From Marinomonas communis (lineage in GTDB: Bacteria; Pseudomonadota; Gammaproteobacteria; Pseudomonadales; Marinomonadaceae): DNA of 64,000 nt. The notes below the pieces were generated by a model. The model worked only from the letters and a program-made list of their open reading frames with translations, was not told the DNA's origin and did no database searches. Positions 1-8,734 of this stretch are shown piece after piece (positions within the stretch are counted from its first letter, which is position 1; every line of letters begins with the position of its first letter). Where the stretch lies: the NCBI RefSeq assembly GCF_004363305.1, contig NZ_SNZA01000003.1:124001-188000 (forward strand), read 5' to 3'. Made by a program: the position numbers and the translations under genes.

Positions 1-1
1 T

Positions 2-1003
2 TCAGCTAAACATGATGTTGTTTTATTGGTTCTAAATAATTCTGAAAAAGTAAATAAATATAAAGTCGATAATAAGGTAACTGTAGTTCTTGGGTCAGAA
101 AAAAAATATATATCTAAAATGCTTAAAATAAGAAAAGCAATTAAGAAACATAACCCAAATGTAATTCATACTCATGGGTTGACATTGTTTTTGAGCGTTA
201 TTTCGCACTTCAATTTTTTTCAATCCTCGATAAAGTGGGTTCACACAGTACATAATGTGGCAGAGAAAGAGGCTGGAAAATTAAGACGATATATTCATTG
301 GTTTTCTTTCAAGTTTCTTAGGGTGATGCCTGTTACGATATCAAATGAAGTGGACGAAAGCTTTAGAAAATACTATAAAGGAATAGAACCCTTTAAAATA
401 AATAATGGTTCGATAGAAGTTTCAAAAACTAGTAGATTCAATGAAATTGAAAGATATCTCAAAAATATAAAAAGAAATATAGAAACAAAAGTAATAATAA
501 ATGTAGGTAGAATTGATGCACAAAAAAATCAAAAGCTACTAATCGAAGCATTTAATGAGTTAAAAGGTAGTTATAATATTATACTTCTGGTGGCAGGTTC
601 AGGAGTAGAAAAAGAAAATTTATTTTATCAAGAGATTGTTGATAAATGTGACTTAGAAAATGTTTATTTTCTTTCTGAAGTGGATAATGTTTCTGATTTT
701 TTGTTTTGTTCAGATATATTTTGTTTAAGCTCTAAGTTTGAGGGGCTGCCGATCGCATTATTAGAGGCTATGTCTGTAGGGTTAACCTGTGTATGTACTA
801 GAGCAGGAGGGACATCAATGGTCATAAATGAACGGGTTGGATATTTGTCAAAAGATTTTAAGGTGTCATCATTATCAAACTCGTTAGCTGAAGCTATACG
901 TAATCCTGTTGAAAAAGAAGTAGTTAAGTCTGAATTTATAAAGAACTACACGATGGAAGTTTGCTTTAATAAATATGATGAACTTTATGAAAAACTAAAA
1001 TGA
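2..1003 (+). CDS. Glycosyltransferase family 4, 5' end cut off by the window
   Basis: The reading frame is open to the left edge of the window, so the start lies upstream and only the C-terminal 330 or so residues are visible. The protein is a GT-B fold GT4 enzyme: an acceptor-side half with a THG segment, then a donor-binding half with the NVGRIDAQKNQ strand and the FEGLPIALLEAMSVG motif, whose two glutamates bind the nucleotide-sugar. It should transfer a sugar from a nucleotide donor to the lipid-linked repeat unit on the cytoplasmic face. Its stop overlaps the wzx start (ATGA), so the two are translationally coupled. The sequence is very AT-rich, like the next 8 kb. Donor and acceptor cannot be named from sequence. 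Confidence 0.85.
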   Translation, partial: SAKHDVVLLVLNNSEKVNKYKVDNKVTVVLGSEKKYISKMLKIRKAIKKHNPNVIHTHGLTLFLSVISHFNFFQSSIKWVHTVHNVAEKEAGKLRRYIHWFSFKFLRVMPVTISNEVDESFRKYYKGIEPFKINNGSIEVSKTSRFNEIERYLKNIKRNIETKVIINVGRIDAQKNQKLLIEAFNELKGSYNIILLVAGSGVEKENLFYQEIVDKCDLENVYFLSEVDNVSDFLFCSDIFCLSSKFEGLPIALLEAMSVGLTCVCTRAGGTSMVINERVGYLSKDFKVSSLSNSLAEAIRNPVEKEVVKSEFIKNYTMEVCFNKYDELYEKLK

Positions 1004-2283
1004 ATAGTCGAAATAATATTATCTGGCTTTCCTTAGATAAGCTGATGCTGATAGCGAACGGAGTAATTATATCGCTCTTGCTAGCTAAGTACATGACGCA
1101 ACAAGACTTTGGTATATATTCATATGTCCAAACCATTGTGGCACTTTTTGGGTTCGTAGTAACTCTTGGGGTGGATAATGTAGTAATTAAGCAGATTGTG
1201 AAAAATGTTAATAAGCAAGATGAAATAATTAAAAGCGTTTTTATTATGAGGATGGGGGCATTAATATTCTGTTTTTCCATTATAAACATATACTCTTACT
1301 TTCTTGAGGGTGAAATTATTCGTGAGTATGTTTTTCTTCAATCATTCTCATTATTTCAGTACTTGTTTCAAAGTCTTTGGTTGAAGAATCAGGCATTAGT
1401 TAATAATAAGCCAATGTCTATTGTGAGTATATTTACACAAGTGAGTTTGTTTTTTAGTAAATTAGTAGTTATTTATTTCTATGAATCAGATTTGTACTTG
1501 ATTTTTTTGATAGATGTATCTGCTGTTTTTCTATCATCATTTCTAGGTTTATTATACTACCTTGTTAAGAGTGAGTTTTCTTTTGAATATAATTTCGATA
1601 TAAAATACTACAAATCAACTTTAAAAGAGTCGCTCCCACTTTTTTTATCATCTGGTGCGATTGTATTATATGCAAAAATAGATCAGGTAATGCTGAAATA
1701 CTTTATCGGCTTAGAAGAACTTGCTGGTTACTCCATTGCTGTTAAGGTATCTCAAATTTGGTATTTCCTGCCTTTGGTTGTTTCAAGTGTTTTTTATCCA
1801 AAAATGATCAGTTATAAGGCTCTTTGCAAAGATAAATATAATCATATAATAATATCACTGTTAGCATTGATGTCTTTGATGTCTCTTTTTTTTATTACAA
1901 TGTATATGTTATTAACAGATTATGCTTTAGATTTTGTTTTTAATGGTAAGTATGATATTTCCTTAATGGTTATAATTTTGTCAATGAGTGGCTATTTCGT
2001 CTCAGTTGGGTATATAAATGGAAAGTGGATGGTTTGTGAAGGATTGACTTACCTTACATTAAAAAGAAATTTGTTGGGATTGCTTTTTAATGTGGCTTTA
2101 AATTTTATATTGTTACCTTATTATGGTGGTGTAGGTGCTTCTATTAGTACTCTTCTATCTATAATTATATCATCTTATCTTAGTTTATTCTTTTTTAGTA
2201 AAACTAGGTTTTTATTTTATATGCATATATCATGTTTGAAATATATGGTGAATTTTCAATATCTATATAAAGGGTTGAAATGA
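1000..2283 (+). CDS. wzx: Polysaccharide flippase (Wzx-type, MATE/MVF fold)
   Basis: The 427-residue protein is almost entirely hydrophobic, with about twelve membrane segments, and begins with the N-terminal pattern typical of Wzx/RfbX flippases (IIWLSLDKLMLIANGVIISL, then a segment like DFGIYSYVQ). Wzx proteins flip undecaprenyl-pyrophosphate-linked repeat units across the inner membrane for Wzy polymerisation. The start overlaps the upstream stop by four bases and its own stop overlaps the next start by four, showing a tight operon. Low sequence conservation is normal in this family, so the assignment rests on topology, size and context next to a Wzy candidate at 5358. Confidence 0.85.
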   Translation: MNSRNNIIWLSLDKLMLIANGVIISLLLAKYMTQQDFGIYSYVQTIVALFGFVVTLGVDNVVIKQIVKNVNKQDEIIKSVFIMRMGALIFCFSIINIYSYFLEGEIIREYVFLQSFSLFQYLFQSLWLKNQALVNNKPMSIVSIFTQVSLFFSKLVVIYFYESDLYLIFLIDVSAVFLSSFLGLLYYLVKSEFSFEYNFDIKYYKSTLKESLPLFLSSGAIVLYAKIDQVMLKYFIGLEELAGYSIAVKVSQIWYFLPLVVSSVFYPKMISYKALCKDKYNHIIISLLALMSLMSLFFITMYMLLTDYALDFVFNGKYDISLMVIILSMSGYFVSVGYINGKWMVCEGLTYLTLKRNLLGLLFNVALNFILLPYYGGVGASISTLLSIIISSYLSLFFFSKTRFLFYMHISCLKYMVNFQYLYKGLK

Positions 2284-3347
2284 AAAAAGTAGGGTTGCTT
2301 TCTTTTCCGACAGCTATAAATCACGGGGCTTACTTGCAGGTCTTTGCTTTAAAAAAGCAGCTTGAAGATTTTGGTTTAGAAGTAAAAGTCTTAAATTATA
2401 GAAATAAAAGGCATTATTATAATGAATTAAGGTCATTGTTTTTTAAAAAGAATTTCTCAGTCTTATTTATTAATCTCAAAAGGTTTTATAAGTTTAGAAA
2501 AGCTCAGAAAAGATTTGAAATGTCTGGTATGACATTTGATTCTGAAGATCTTAAAACTAAGGAATTAGATTTAGTAAGCATTGGTGCAGATATTGTTTGG
2601 AATTATGGTACTCCATTTTTAGGATATGACCCAATATACTTTGGTCAAGGATTAAATAGTAAGAGGGTGATATCCTATGCGCCTAGTATGGGGGACTCGG
2701 ATATTAGTGAACTTCCAGATTATGTTAAAAATAATATTACTAATTTTTCTCATGTAAGTGCTAGGGATGAGAATACAAAAAAAATTACTGAAATGATGTT
2801 TCAAACATGCCCTTTAGTGTTAGATCCGACGCTGCTTATTAATTGGGAAGGTTATGAGATAGATGCATTTCGCTATTCATTTGAATATATTTTAGTCTAT
2901 GCGTTCTCATATACGGAGTCAGACAAATTAGCAATATTGAAATTGGCAGAGGAAAATGGACTCAGAATAGTATCTATATGTTTTAATGAAAAGTTATCAT
3001 GGTGTCATGAGAACATAATGGTTCTTGATCCGCTAGAGTTTTTGTCTATTTATAGTAAGGCTAAGTACGTCTTCACGAGTACCTTTCATGGATTGTTATT
3101 TTCATTGAAATATGAGAAGCAGTTTGTGTTAAGAGATAATAAAACTGTTCATAATAAAGTTTCTACTATAATTAAATTGCTTGATTTACACGAAAGAGTG
3201 ATAGCAGAAGATAAGTCTGTTGATGAAATTTATGGGATATTAACCGACGAAATTAATTATGAAAAGGTTAATGATACTTTGGATTCATTAATAGAAGACT
3301 CAAAGAGGTATTTAAAATATGCTATTGAAAATAGAAAATATTCTTAG
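2280..3347 (+). CDS. Polysaccharide pyruvyl transferase family protein
   Basis: The 355-residue protein belongs to the polysaccharide pyruvyltransferase family (WcaK/CsaB/AmsJ type). It shows the N-terminal signature VGLLSFPTAINHGAYLQVFA, with the Asn-His-Gly-Ala segment after strand 1. The C-terminal YVFTSTFHGLLFSL segment is the conserved S/T-x-FHG phosphoenolpyruvate-site motif. Members add a pyruvate ketal from PEP to a sugar, giving the polymer a negative charge. No membrane segments are visible, so it should act in the cytoplasm before flipping. It overlaps wzx by four bases and is followed, with a 29-base overlap, by the nitroreductase-like gene. The sugar it modifies is unknown. Confidence 0.85.
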   Translation: MKKVGLLSFPTAINHGAYLQVFALKKQLEDFGLEVKVLNYRNKRHYYNELRSLFFKKNFSVLFINLKRFYKFRKAQKRFEMSGMTFDSEDLKTKELDLVSIGADIVWNYGTPFLGYDPIYFGQGLNSKRVISYAPSMGDSDISELPDYVKNNITNFSHVSARDENTKKITEMMFQTCPLVLDPTLLINWEGYEIDAFRYSFEYILVYAFSYTESDKLAILKLAEENGLRIVSICFNEKLSWCHENIMVLDPLEFLSIYSKAKYVFTSTFHGLLFSLKYEKQFVLRDNKTVHNKVSTIIKLLDLHERVIAEDKSVDEIYGILTDEINYEKVNDTLDSLIEDSKRYLKYAIENRKYS

Positions 3348-4302
3348 GTTTGTTGTTTATTTGTTACGATATTTTCCTGATTATATATGTGATTTGATTA
3401 ACTATGTTAAACATAGTAATAAGAAATATAAAAGTATAGATACAAAAACACAGTCTATATCAAAGATAGTTTCTCTTTACCATGTTATTGAAAAAGGCCT
3501 TAGTATGAAAAAATCTAGGCCAGGTTTTGGTATAGACCGTATTAATAGTTTGATTTATTATTTGGAGCTTTTCTCTGATAATAATGAAATTTCATCTTCA
3601 ATTCAATATAAAACAGCCATTATAGTACTAAAAAAGTATCACGATTTTAATTTAAGTCAAGGTGTTACAATAGAAAAGCTATCATTGTTTTTAGAAAAAA
3701 ATAACCTGGTTGACAAGGAAGATAGTATTAATGGCGGCACAAAAAAAATAAAAAGGATAAGTAGGAAAAGCTCTGAAAATTTGACTTTTTCAGAAGTCGT
3801 AAATATAAGAAGCAGTGTTCGATTTTTTAATGATGAAATTGTTCCAGAAAATGATGTATTAGAAGCGTTGAGTATTGCTCATAAATCACCTTCATCATGT
3901 AATCGACAATCATATAGATTAATAAGAGTGCCTATCGAAAAAGTGCCCGAAGTACTAAAAATTCAAGGCGGTGCAAATGGTTATATCGAAAATATACATA
4001 ACCTATTTATTATTGGTTTTGATATTGAATCATATCAGGGAGTCGGTGATCGCTATAGTGGTTACGTAGATTCAAGTATATTTGGCACAACATTAATGTA
4101 CGCATTTACCTCCCTTGGTTACCAAACTTTAATTTTAAATTGGAGCAAGCCTTACAAGAAAAATTTAGAACTTAGAAAGGTGGTAAAATTAAAAGAATCA
4201 ATAAATATATCATTCTTTTTGGCTGTTGGTAATATTGATTTAGAGACAATTGTACCATTCTCAAATCGGCTTGATATAAAGGATATATATAAAGATGCGT
4301 GA
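3319..4302 (+). CDS. Nitroreductase-family protein with an N-terminal extension
   Basis: The C-terminal half (about residues 155-320) is a nitroreductase-like flavoprotein. It shows the FMN-phosphate contact RSSVRFF and the SPSSCNRQSYRL segment, close to the SPSxxNxQ family motif. The first 150 residues form an extension containing YHVIEKGLSMKKSRPGFG, which looks conserved and is not part of a standard nitroreductase. The family uses FMN to reduce diverse substrates; no reaction can be assigned here. The gene overlaps the pyruvyltransferase upstream and the GT4 downstream, so a role in modifying the same polysaccharide is an inference from context. The start at 3319 is the first ATG; a later non-ATG start is possible. 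Confidence 0.75.
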   Translation: MLLKIENILRFVVYLLRYFPDYICDLINYVKHSNKKYKSIDTKTQSISKIVSLYHVIEKGLSMKKSRPGFGIDRINSLIYYLELFSDNNEISSSIQYKTAIIVLKKYHDFNLSQGVTIEKLSLFLEKNNLVDKEDSINGGTKKIKRISRKSSENLTFSEVVNIRSSVRFFNDEIVPENDVLEALSIAHKSPSSCNRQSYRLIRVPIEKVPEVLKIQGGANGYIENIHNLFIIGFDIESYQGVGDRYSGYVDSSIFGTTLMYAFTSLGYQTLILNWSKPYKKNLELRKVVKLKESINISFFLAVGNIDLETIVPFSNRLDIKDIYKDA

Positions 4303-5374
4303 AAAGAAAAAAATACTCGTTTTTGACTTTAATATTGTATGGGAGATATTGTCAGGATACTCGATGTTAAATCAAGTTTTATATGACGATGATAATGAAT
4401 ATTGCTTTATATTCAATAGACACTGCCAGTTAAGTAAAATTTTAGATGACAAAGGATACGAAGTTAGAGTTATAGAGTATGGTTGTGCTTCTAATGCTTT
4501 AAAGTCTTTACTTCAATACTTATGTTTTTTAATTCGAGCTACTTTTCTAGTATACAGAATAAGTCCTGATGTTATTCATGCTAATAATGCTATGGCAGCT
4601 AGACTCTCTGTTCCGATTGCTAAACTTTGTGGAAAAAAAATACTAGTACATATCAGAAATCCAAGTTTTCCGCCAAGAACTTATCATTTTATTAAATATG
4701 CTGATAGGTTTCTTGCTGTTTCAAATTTTGTGAAAAACTCTTTTAATTCTAAAATTAAATCTAAAACTGATGTTGTTTATGACTGCCATGAATCAAAGTT
4801 AGTTAATTTAGAAAAAAATAGTAATCAGATAACAGTTGCTATGTCTAGTAGGTTGTCTATACAGAAAGGTATTAGTAACTTTGTGGATCTTGCAACTAGA
4901 ATTCAAGATTGTTTAGGTGATACTGAAATTTTATTTAAACATTGTGGTGGGGTTCCAGCTAAACAGAACGATCTAGGTTTCGACCCATCGTCCGCACCAA
5001 TTACTTGGTTGGGATATATTGATAATGTTGATGAGTTCTGGAAAGAAGCTGATATTGCCATAATACCTTCAGTCGGTCCAGAGGCTTTTGGTAGAGTTGT
5101 TATTGAAGCAATGGCTAATGGTGCTATTCCTATAGCTAGTAAGTGTGGTGGCCCAGAGGAGATTATCGATGACGGTGTCAGTGGCTTTTTGTTCGACATT
5201 AACGATACCGACAAGCTTTATGATCTAGTTTTTAAAATTTTAATTGACCCAGAACTAAGAAAAGAGATTTCAAAAAATGCTATCGATATGGCCAAAGCTA
5301 AGTACTCGAATAGATACTATATTGAAAATGTAAATCAATCTTATATAAAGGTTGCTGATGTCAAAAATTGTTAA
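4295..5374 (+). CDS. Glycosyltransferase family 4
   Basis: This is a 359-residue GT-B enzyme. Residues 1-170 form the acceptor domain. The donor domain contains the MSSRLSIQKGISNF strand and the motif EAFGRVVIEAMANGAIPIAS, which carries the paired glutamates of retaining GT4 enzymes. It also has the following GGPEEIIDDGVSGFLF turn typical of the family. It overlaps the upstream gene by eight bases and the wzy candidate downstream by 17, so it sits in a single translationally coupled operon. It should add one sugar to the lipid-linked repeat unit. The acceptor sugar and linkage cannot be read from the sequence. Confidence 0.9.
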   Translation: MREKKKILVFDFNIVWEILSGYSMLNQVLYDDDNEYCFIFNRHCQLSKILDDKGYEVRVIEYGCASNALKSLLQYLCFLIRATFLVYRISPDVIHANNAMAARLSVPIAKLCGKKILVHIRNPSFPPRTYHFIKYADRFLAVSNFVKNSFNSKIKSKTDVVYDCHESKLVNLEKNSNQITVAMSSRLSIQKGISNFVDLATRIQDCLGDTEILFKHCGGVPAKQNDLGFDPSSAPITWLGYIDNVDEFWKEADIAIIPSVGPEAFGRVVIEAMANGAIPIASKCGGPEEIIDDGVSGFLFDINDTDKLYDLVFKILIDPELRKEISKNAIDMAKAKYSNRYYIENVNQSYIKVADVKNC

Positions 5375-6503
5375 TCTTTACTTGTTTCTTTTGTTGGCGG
5401 GTTTCCCTATTTTTTCATTTATACCTATATCGGGAGTTTCGGTTTTATTTCGCGGGATCATGCTGTTTTTGGGTTTTTTTTTGGGAACCTATTACTTAGT
5501 TAATAGAAAGGGTAAGGTTAATAAATCAGTTTTTTTTGTATTTCTGTTTCTGCTGGTTTATTTTTTTAAGTTATACTGCGACTTTATATTTACAGATTTA
5601 AAATTCGGACGAGATAAATTTGAAATATTTTTATTGTCATTGTCTTCAGTGATTTTTCCTGTATTTTGTCTTTCATTTATAGATCGTAAGGTGATTAATT
5701 TAAGAGTCATTCTCATATTTTCACATTTTTCATTGTCTGCTACTGTCTTTATAGCAGTTTTTTTAGGGCTAAAAAATGGTTTTTTATATCGGTTGAGCGG
5801 TAATGATATTCTAAATCCAATTAGTCTTGGGCATTATGCCGTAAGTTGTTTTTTTATCTCTCTGTTTTTCTTTTTGTTTTACAAAGAGTTTAAGGTCAGT
5901 GGGATGCATAAAATTCTATGTTTGCTTGCAATGCTTATCAGCATGGTATGCCTTATTATGACTGCTTCTCGTGGTCCAATGTTATCATTTTTTGCTATAT
6001 TTTTAATTTTTTCTTTTTTGAGTTCCGGGAGCTTTTTCAAAACCTTTCTGATGATGCTTTTTTGTCTTTCGCTATTTTTTGTTTCATTGTTATTTTCCGA
6101 GAGGTTCTCTAATGCATTATTACTTAGGTTTACTGTTGACGTTGAGGAAGATGGTGGTGAAGCTAGAGTTTTTTTGTGGAAGTTAGCATTGGAAAAAATT
6201 ATTGATAGCCCTTTATTTGGTAGCCATACTACGACATATTATGGGTATGTACATAATATGTTTTTAGAGATATTGATGTCGACTGGCGTTGTTCTGGGTG
6301 CTTATTATATTTATCTGACTTTTTTTCTTTATAAGAAAACAGTGTTGCTTTATAAGTTTAAGAATATAGGCATGGTGTTTGGTTTTTTATTTATTCAATA
6401 CTTCATAGCATCATTTTTTTCAGGTACAGTTTATTCCAATGACTTGCTTTGGATATTTATGTCTATTTTATTTTTAGTGAGAATTGAGAGGAAGAATGTC
6501 TAA
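5358..6503 (+). CDS. wzy: O-antigen/capsule polymerase (Wzy-like)
   Basis: The protein (381 residues from the ATG at 5358, preceded by AAAGG) has about ten membrane segments. A soluble stretch around residues 250-295 (RFTVDVEEDGGEARVFLWK, then SHTTTYYGYVHNMFLEIL) fits the large periplasmic loop and H-N-x-x-L-E motif of Wzy/WaaL-type polymerases. Wzy joins repeat units at their reducing end in the periplasm. It is the only polymerase candidate in the first cluster and sits with the flippase at 1000, completing a Wzx/Wzy pair. Upstream TTG at 5352 is in frame but has a worse ribosome-binding site. As usual for Wzy, sequence conservation is weak. Confidence 0.8.
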   Translation: MSKIVNLYLFLLLAGFPIFSFIPISGVSVLFRGIMLFLGFFLGTYYLVNRKGKVNKSVFFVFLFLLVYFFKLYCDFIFTDLKFGRDKFEIFLLSLSSVIFPVFCLSFIDRKVINLRVILIFSHFSLSATVFIAVFLGLKNGFLYRLSGNDILNPISLGHYAVSCFFISLFFFLFYKEFKVSGMHKILCLLAMLISMVCLIMTASRGPMLSFFAIFLIFSFLSSGSFFKTFLMMLFCLSLFFVSLLFSERFSNALLLRFTVDVEEDGGEARVFLWKLALEKIIDSPLFGSHTTTYYGYVHNMFLEILMSTGVVLGAYYIYLTFFLYKKTVLLYKFKNIGMVFGFLFIQYFIASFFSGTVYSNDLLWIFMSILFLVRIERKNV

Positions 6504-7626
6504 ACGAAAACTTGTAATTGTTCAGCGGGTTGTTCCTAGTTATTCTTATGATTTTTTTAACTCGATTTCAAGAAGCCTGCCGTCAAATTGGAGGCTTGTT
6601 GTAATCTCTGACTTCGTTAGTAAGAATGAATTAAATCAATTTTCTGAAGAGTGTTTATTTGAAAAAATCAATTATAAAATGAAAGGTTTGTTCTCATTAG
6701 ATTTAGATTATTCCTTTTTTTTAAAATTAAGGAAATGTGATGCTGATATAATTGTTTTTAGTGGGAATACTCGGTCATTATTTACAATTCCTAGTATGTT
6801 TTATTTTAAGTTGAAAGGTGTTTCTGTTTTTTCATGGGGTATGTTTCATAGAATTGGAGAGTCAAGTTTAATATCTAATTTTTTATATCGTGCTTACTCT
6901 TTATTTTCGGAGAAAGTTCTTTGCTATTCGAGGGTTGGGGCAAGAAATTTAATATCCCTAGGTGTTGATGGTAATAAAATTTCTATTATTGGTACAGCTA
7001 TTAATCAAGATAAACCTATTTTTGAGCATAAGGCGGCCTCCAAAGAACGAATTGATGAGATATTGAAAAAATATGATCTTTCGGGAAAAAAAGTTGTTAT
7101 TCAAGTTGTGCGATTAAGTGAAATAAAAAAGCCTTTGTTAATAGTTGAGGTGGCAAAGAAGCTTTTAAAAGAGGACCCTGACTATAGATTTGTTGTGATT
7201 GGTGAAGGTGAACTGAAAATTAAATTGTTAGAGTCTATTAAAAGAAACCAGTTAGAAAAAGAAATAATATCACTAGGTAGTATTTATGATGAGAAAGAAC
7301 TTGCTTGTTGGTTTAGTATTTCTAGTGTATATGTGATACCAACTTGTATAGGTCTAAGTGCCCATCATGCAATGTCTTATTCTCTACCGGTAATAACAGA
7401 TAACAGTATTACGTATCAGGCTTCTGAGTTTGATATAATATCAAATGGTCTTAATGGATTAGTATATGAAGAAGGAGATATTTCTGATTTCTGTAATAAA
7501 ATATCTAGGGTTTGTAATAACTTAGAGTATAGGGAATTCCTTTCTGTAAATGCTTTGGTTTCAGTAAGAGATGTTCATAATTTAGAGAATAAGGTATCAA
7601 ATTTCATCAGGTCTCTTGGTATATGA
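6496..7626 (+). CDS. Glycosyltransferase family 4 with variant donor motif
   Basis: The ATG at 6496 is preceded by GAGAGGAAG and is preferred to the TTG at 6484. The protein of about 376 residues is a GT-B enzyme with the donor-domain strand VVIQVVRLSEIKKPLLIVEV and the VVIGEGELKIKL segment. The motif normally read as E-x7-E is here GLSAHHAMSYSLPVITDN, with His where the second Glu is expected. This variant occurs in some GT4 subfamilies, so the protein is probably active, but the donor contact would differ. It overlaps wzy by eight bases and the next gene by four. Substrates are unknown. Confidence 0.82.
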   Translation: MSKRKLVIVQRVVPSYSYDFFNSISRSLPSNWRLVVISDFVSKNELNQFSEECLFEKINYKMKGLFSLDLDYSFFLKLRKCDADIIVFSGNTRSLFTIPSMFYFKLKGVSVFSWGMFHRIGESSLISNFLYRAYSLFSEKVLCYSRVGARNLISLGVDGNKISIIGTAINQDKPIFEHKAASKERIDEILKKYDLSGKKVVIQVVRLSEIKKPLLIVEVAKKLLKEDPDYRFVVIGEGELKIKLLESIKRNQLEKEIISLGSIYDEKELACWFSISSVYVIPTCIGLSAHHAMSYSLPVITDNSITYQASEFDIISNGLNGLVYEEGDISDFCNKISRVCNNLEYREFLSVNALVSVRDVHNLENKVSNFIRSLGI

Positions 7627-8723
7627 ATGAAAAAATTCTCATAAACGCTTCAAACTTGCATTCAGGTGGAGGTGTTCAAGTTGCTACTTCATTTATAAGT
7701 GAATTAGTCAATAACGATTCCTCTTACAATTATAGTTTGCTATTGTCCAGTAAGGTTAAGGGTAACCTTGACTCAATAAATTGTCCTTTGGATTCCTTTT
7801 TGAGTGTTGAGGTCTTAGATATTTATGGTCTACAGGGAATACTGCCTAAGTTTAAAAAATATTTCACGGGATATTCTAAGGTTTTTACAATATTTGGCCC
7901 TAATTATTCTTTTTTTTATTCTAGATATAATATTGTCGGGTTTGCCCAACCATGGATTATATATCCAGATAATCCAGTTTTTAACAGAATGGCTTCTATT
8001 GATAAATTAAAAACAAAGCTTAAATATGCTTTTCAAGGGTTTTTTTTTCTAAGGTCTGATGAGCTGATAGTAGAGTTAGAGCATGTTAAATCTAGGTTGG
8101 AGTTTTTTTTCAAAAGGCCTCCTGTTATTCATGTTGTATATAATTGTTGCTCTTCTGTTTTTGATGATAAAAACCTATGGAGCGATATTAAATCGCTTTC
8201 TACAAACTCATCGAATGCTTTTAAGATTGGTTATTTGTCAAGGGATTACCCGCACAAAAATATTGACATTCTTTCTGGTGTTCGTAAGCATTTAAGGGAG
8301 TTTTATAATGTAGAGGTTGATTTTTACGTCACATTATCTGATTTTGAGTGGGAGAATAAAAGCAATGAGTTTAAAAGTGAGTTAAATAATGTTGGGGAAA
8401 TAAATGTTAGCCAATGTCCAGTTTTTATTGAATCCATGGATGCTATGATTTTCCCTAGTTACTTAGAATGCTTCTCAGCAATGCCTTTAGAAACTCTAAG
8501 GTTAAATAAACCGCTTTTTGCTTCTGACCTTCCATTCGTGTCAGATGTTTGTGGAGAGTATGCAATCTATTTTGACCCATCCTCTATCGAGGACATATCT
8601 AAAAAAATTCATGATTATTTGAAGGTGAGAAATAATTTATTTAATATAGATAAAAGTTTTTTTTCAAAATTTTCAGCTGCTTCTCGTGCAAATAGTTATA
8701 TCGAAATTTTAAATAAAGACTAA
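7623..8723 (+). CDS. Glycosyltransferase family 4 (GT-B)
   Basis: The 366-residue protein starts with a glycine-rich loop, NASNLHSGGGVQVATSFI, typical of the acceptor domain of GT4 enzymes that begin with N-x-S-x-LxxGGG. The donor half contains GYLSRDYPHKNIDILSG and the motif YLECFSAMPLETLRLNKPLFASD, which has both expected glutamates. Its start overlaps the previous stop (ATGA). It is the last gene of the very AT-rich segment; 11 bases later the base composition changes at fnlA. It probably adds one of the strain-specific sugars of the repeat unit; the specificity is not readable. Confidence 0.85.
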   Translation: MNEKILINASNLHSGGGVQVATSFISELVNNDSSYNYSLLLSSKVKGNLDSINCPLDSFLSVEVLDIYGLQGILPKFKKYFTGYSKVFTIFGPNYSFFYSRYNIVGFAQPWIIYPDNPVFNRMASIDKLKTKLKYAFQGFFFLRSDELIVELEHVKSRLEFFFKRPPVIHVVYNCCSSVFDDKNLWSDIKSLSTNSSNAFKIGYLSRDYPHKNIDILSGVRKHLREFYNVEVDFYVTLSDFEWENKSNEFKSELNNVGEINVSQCPVFIESMDAMIFPSYLECFSAMPLETLRLNKPLFASDLPFVSDVCGEYAIYFDPSSIEDISKKIHDYLKVRNNLFNIDKSFFSKFSAASRANSYIEILNKD

Positions 8724-8734
8724 AGGGCTTTAAT

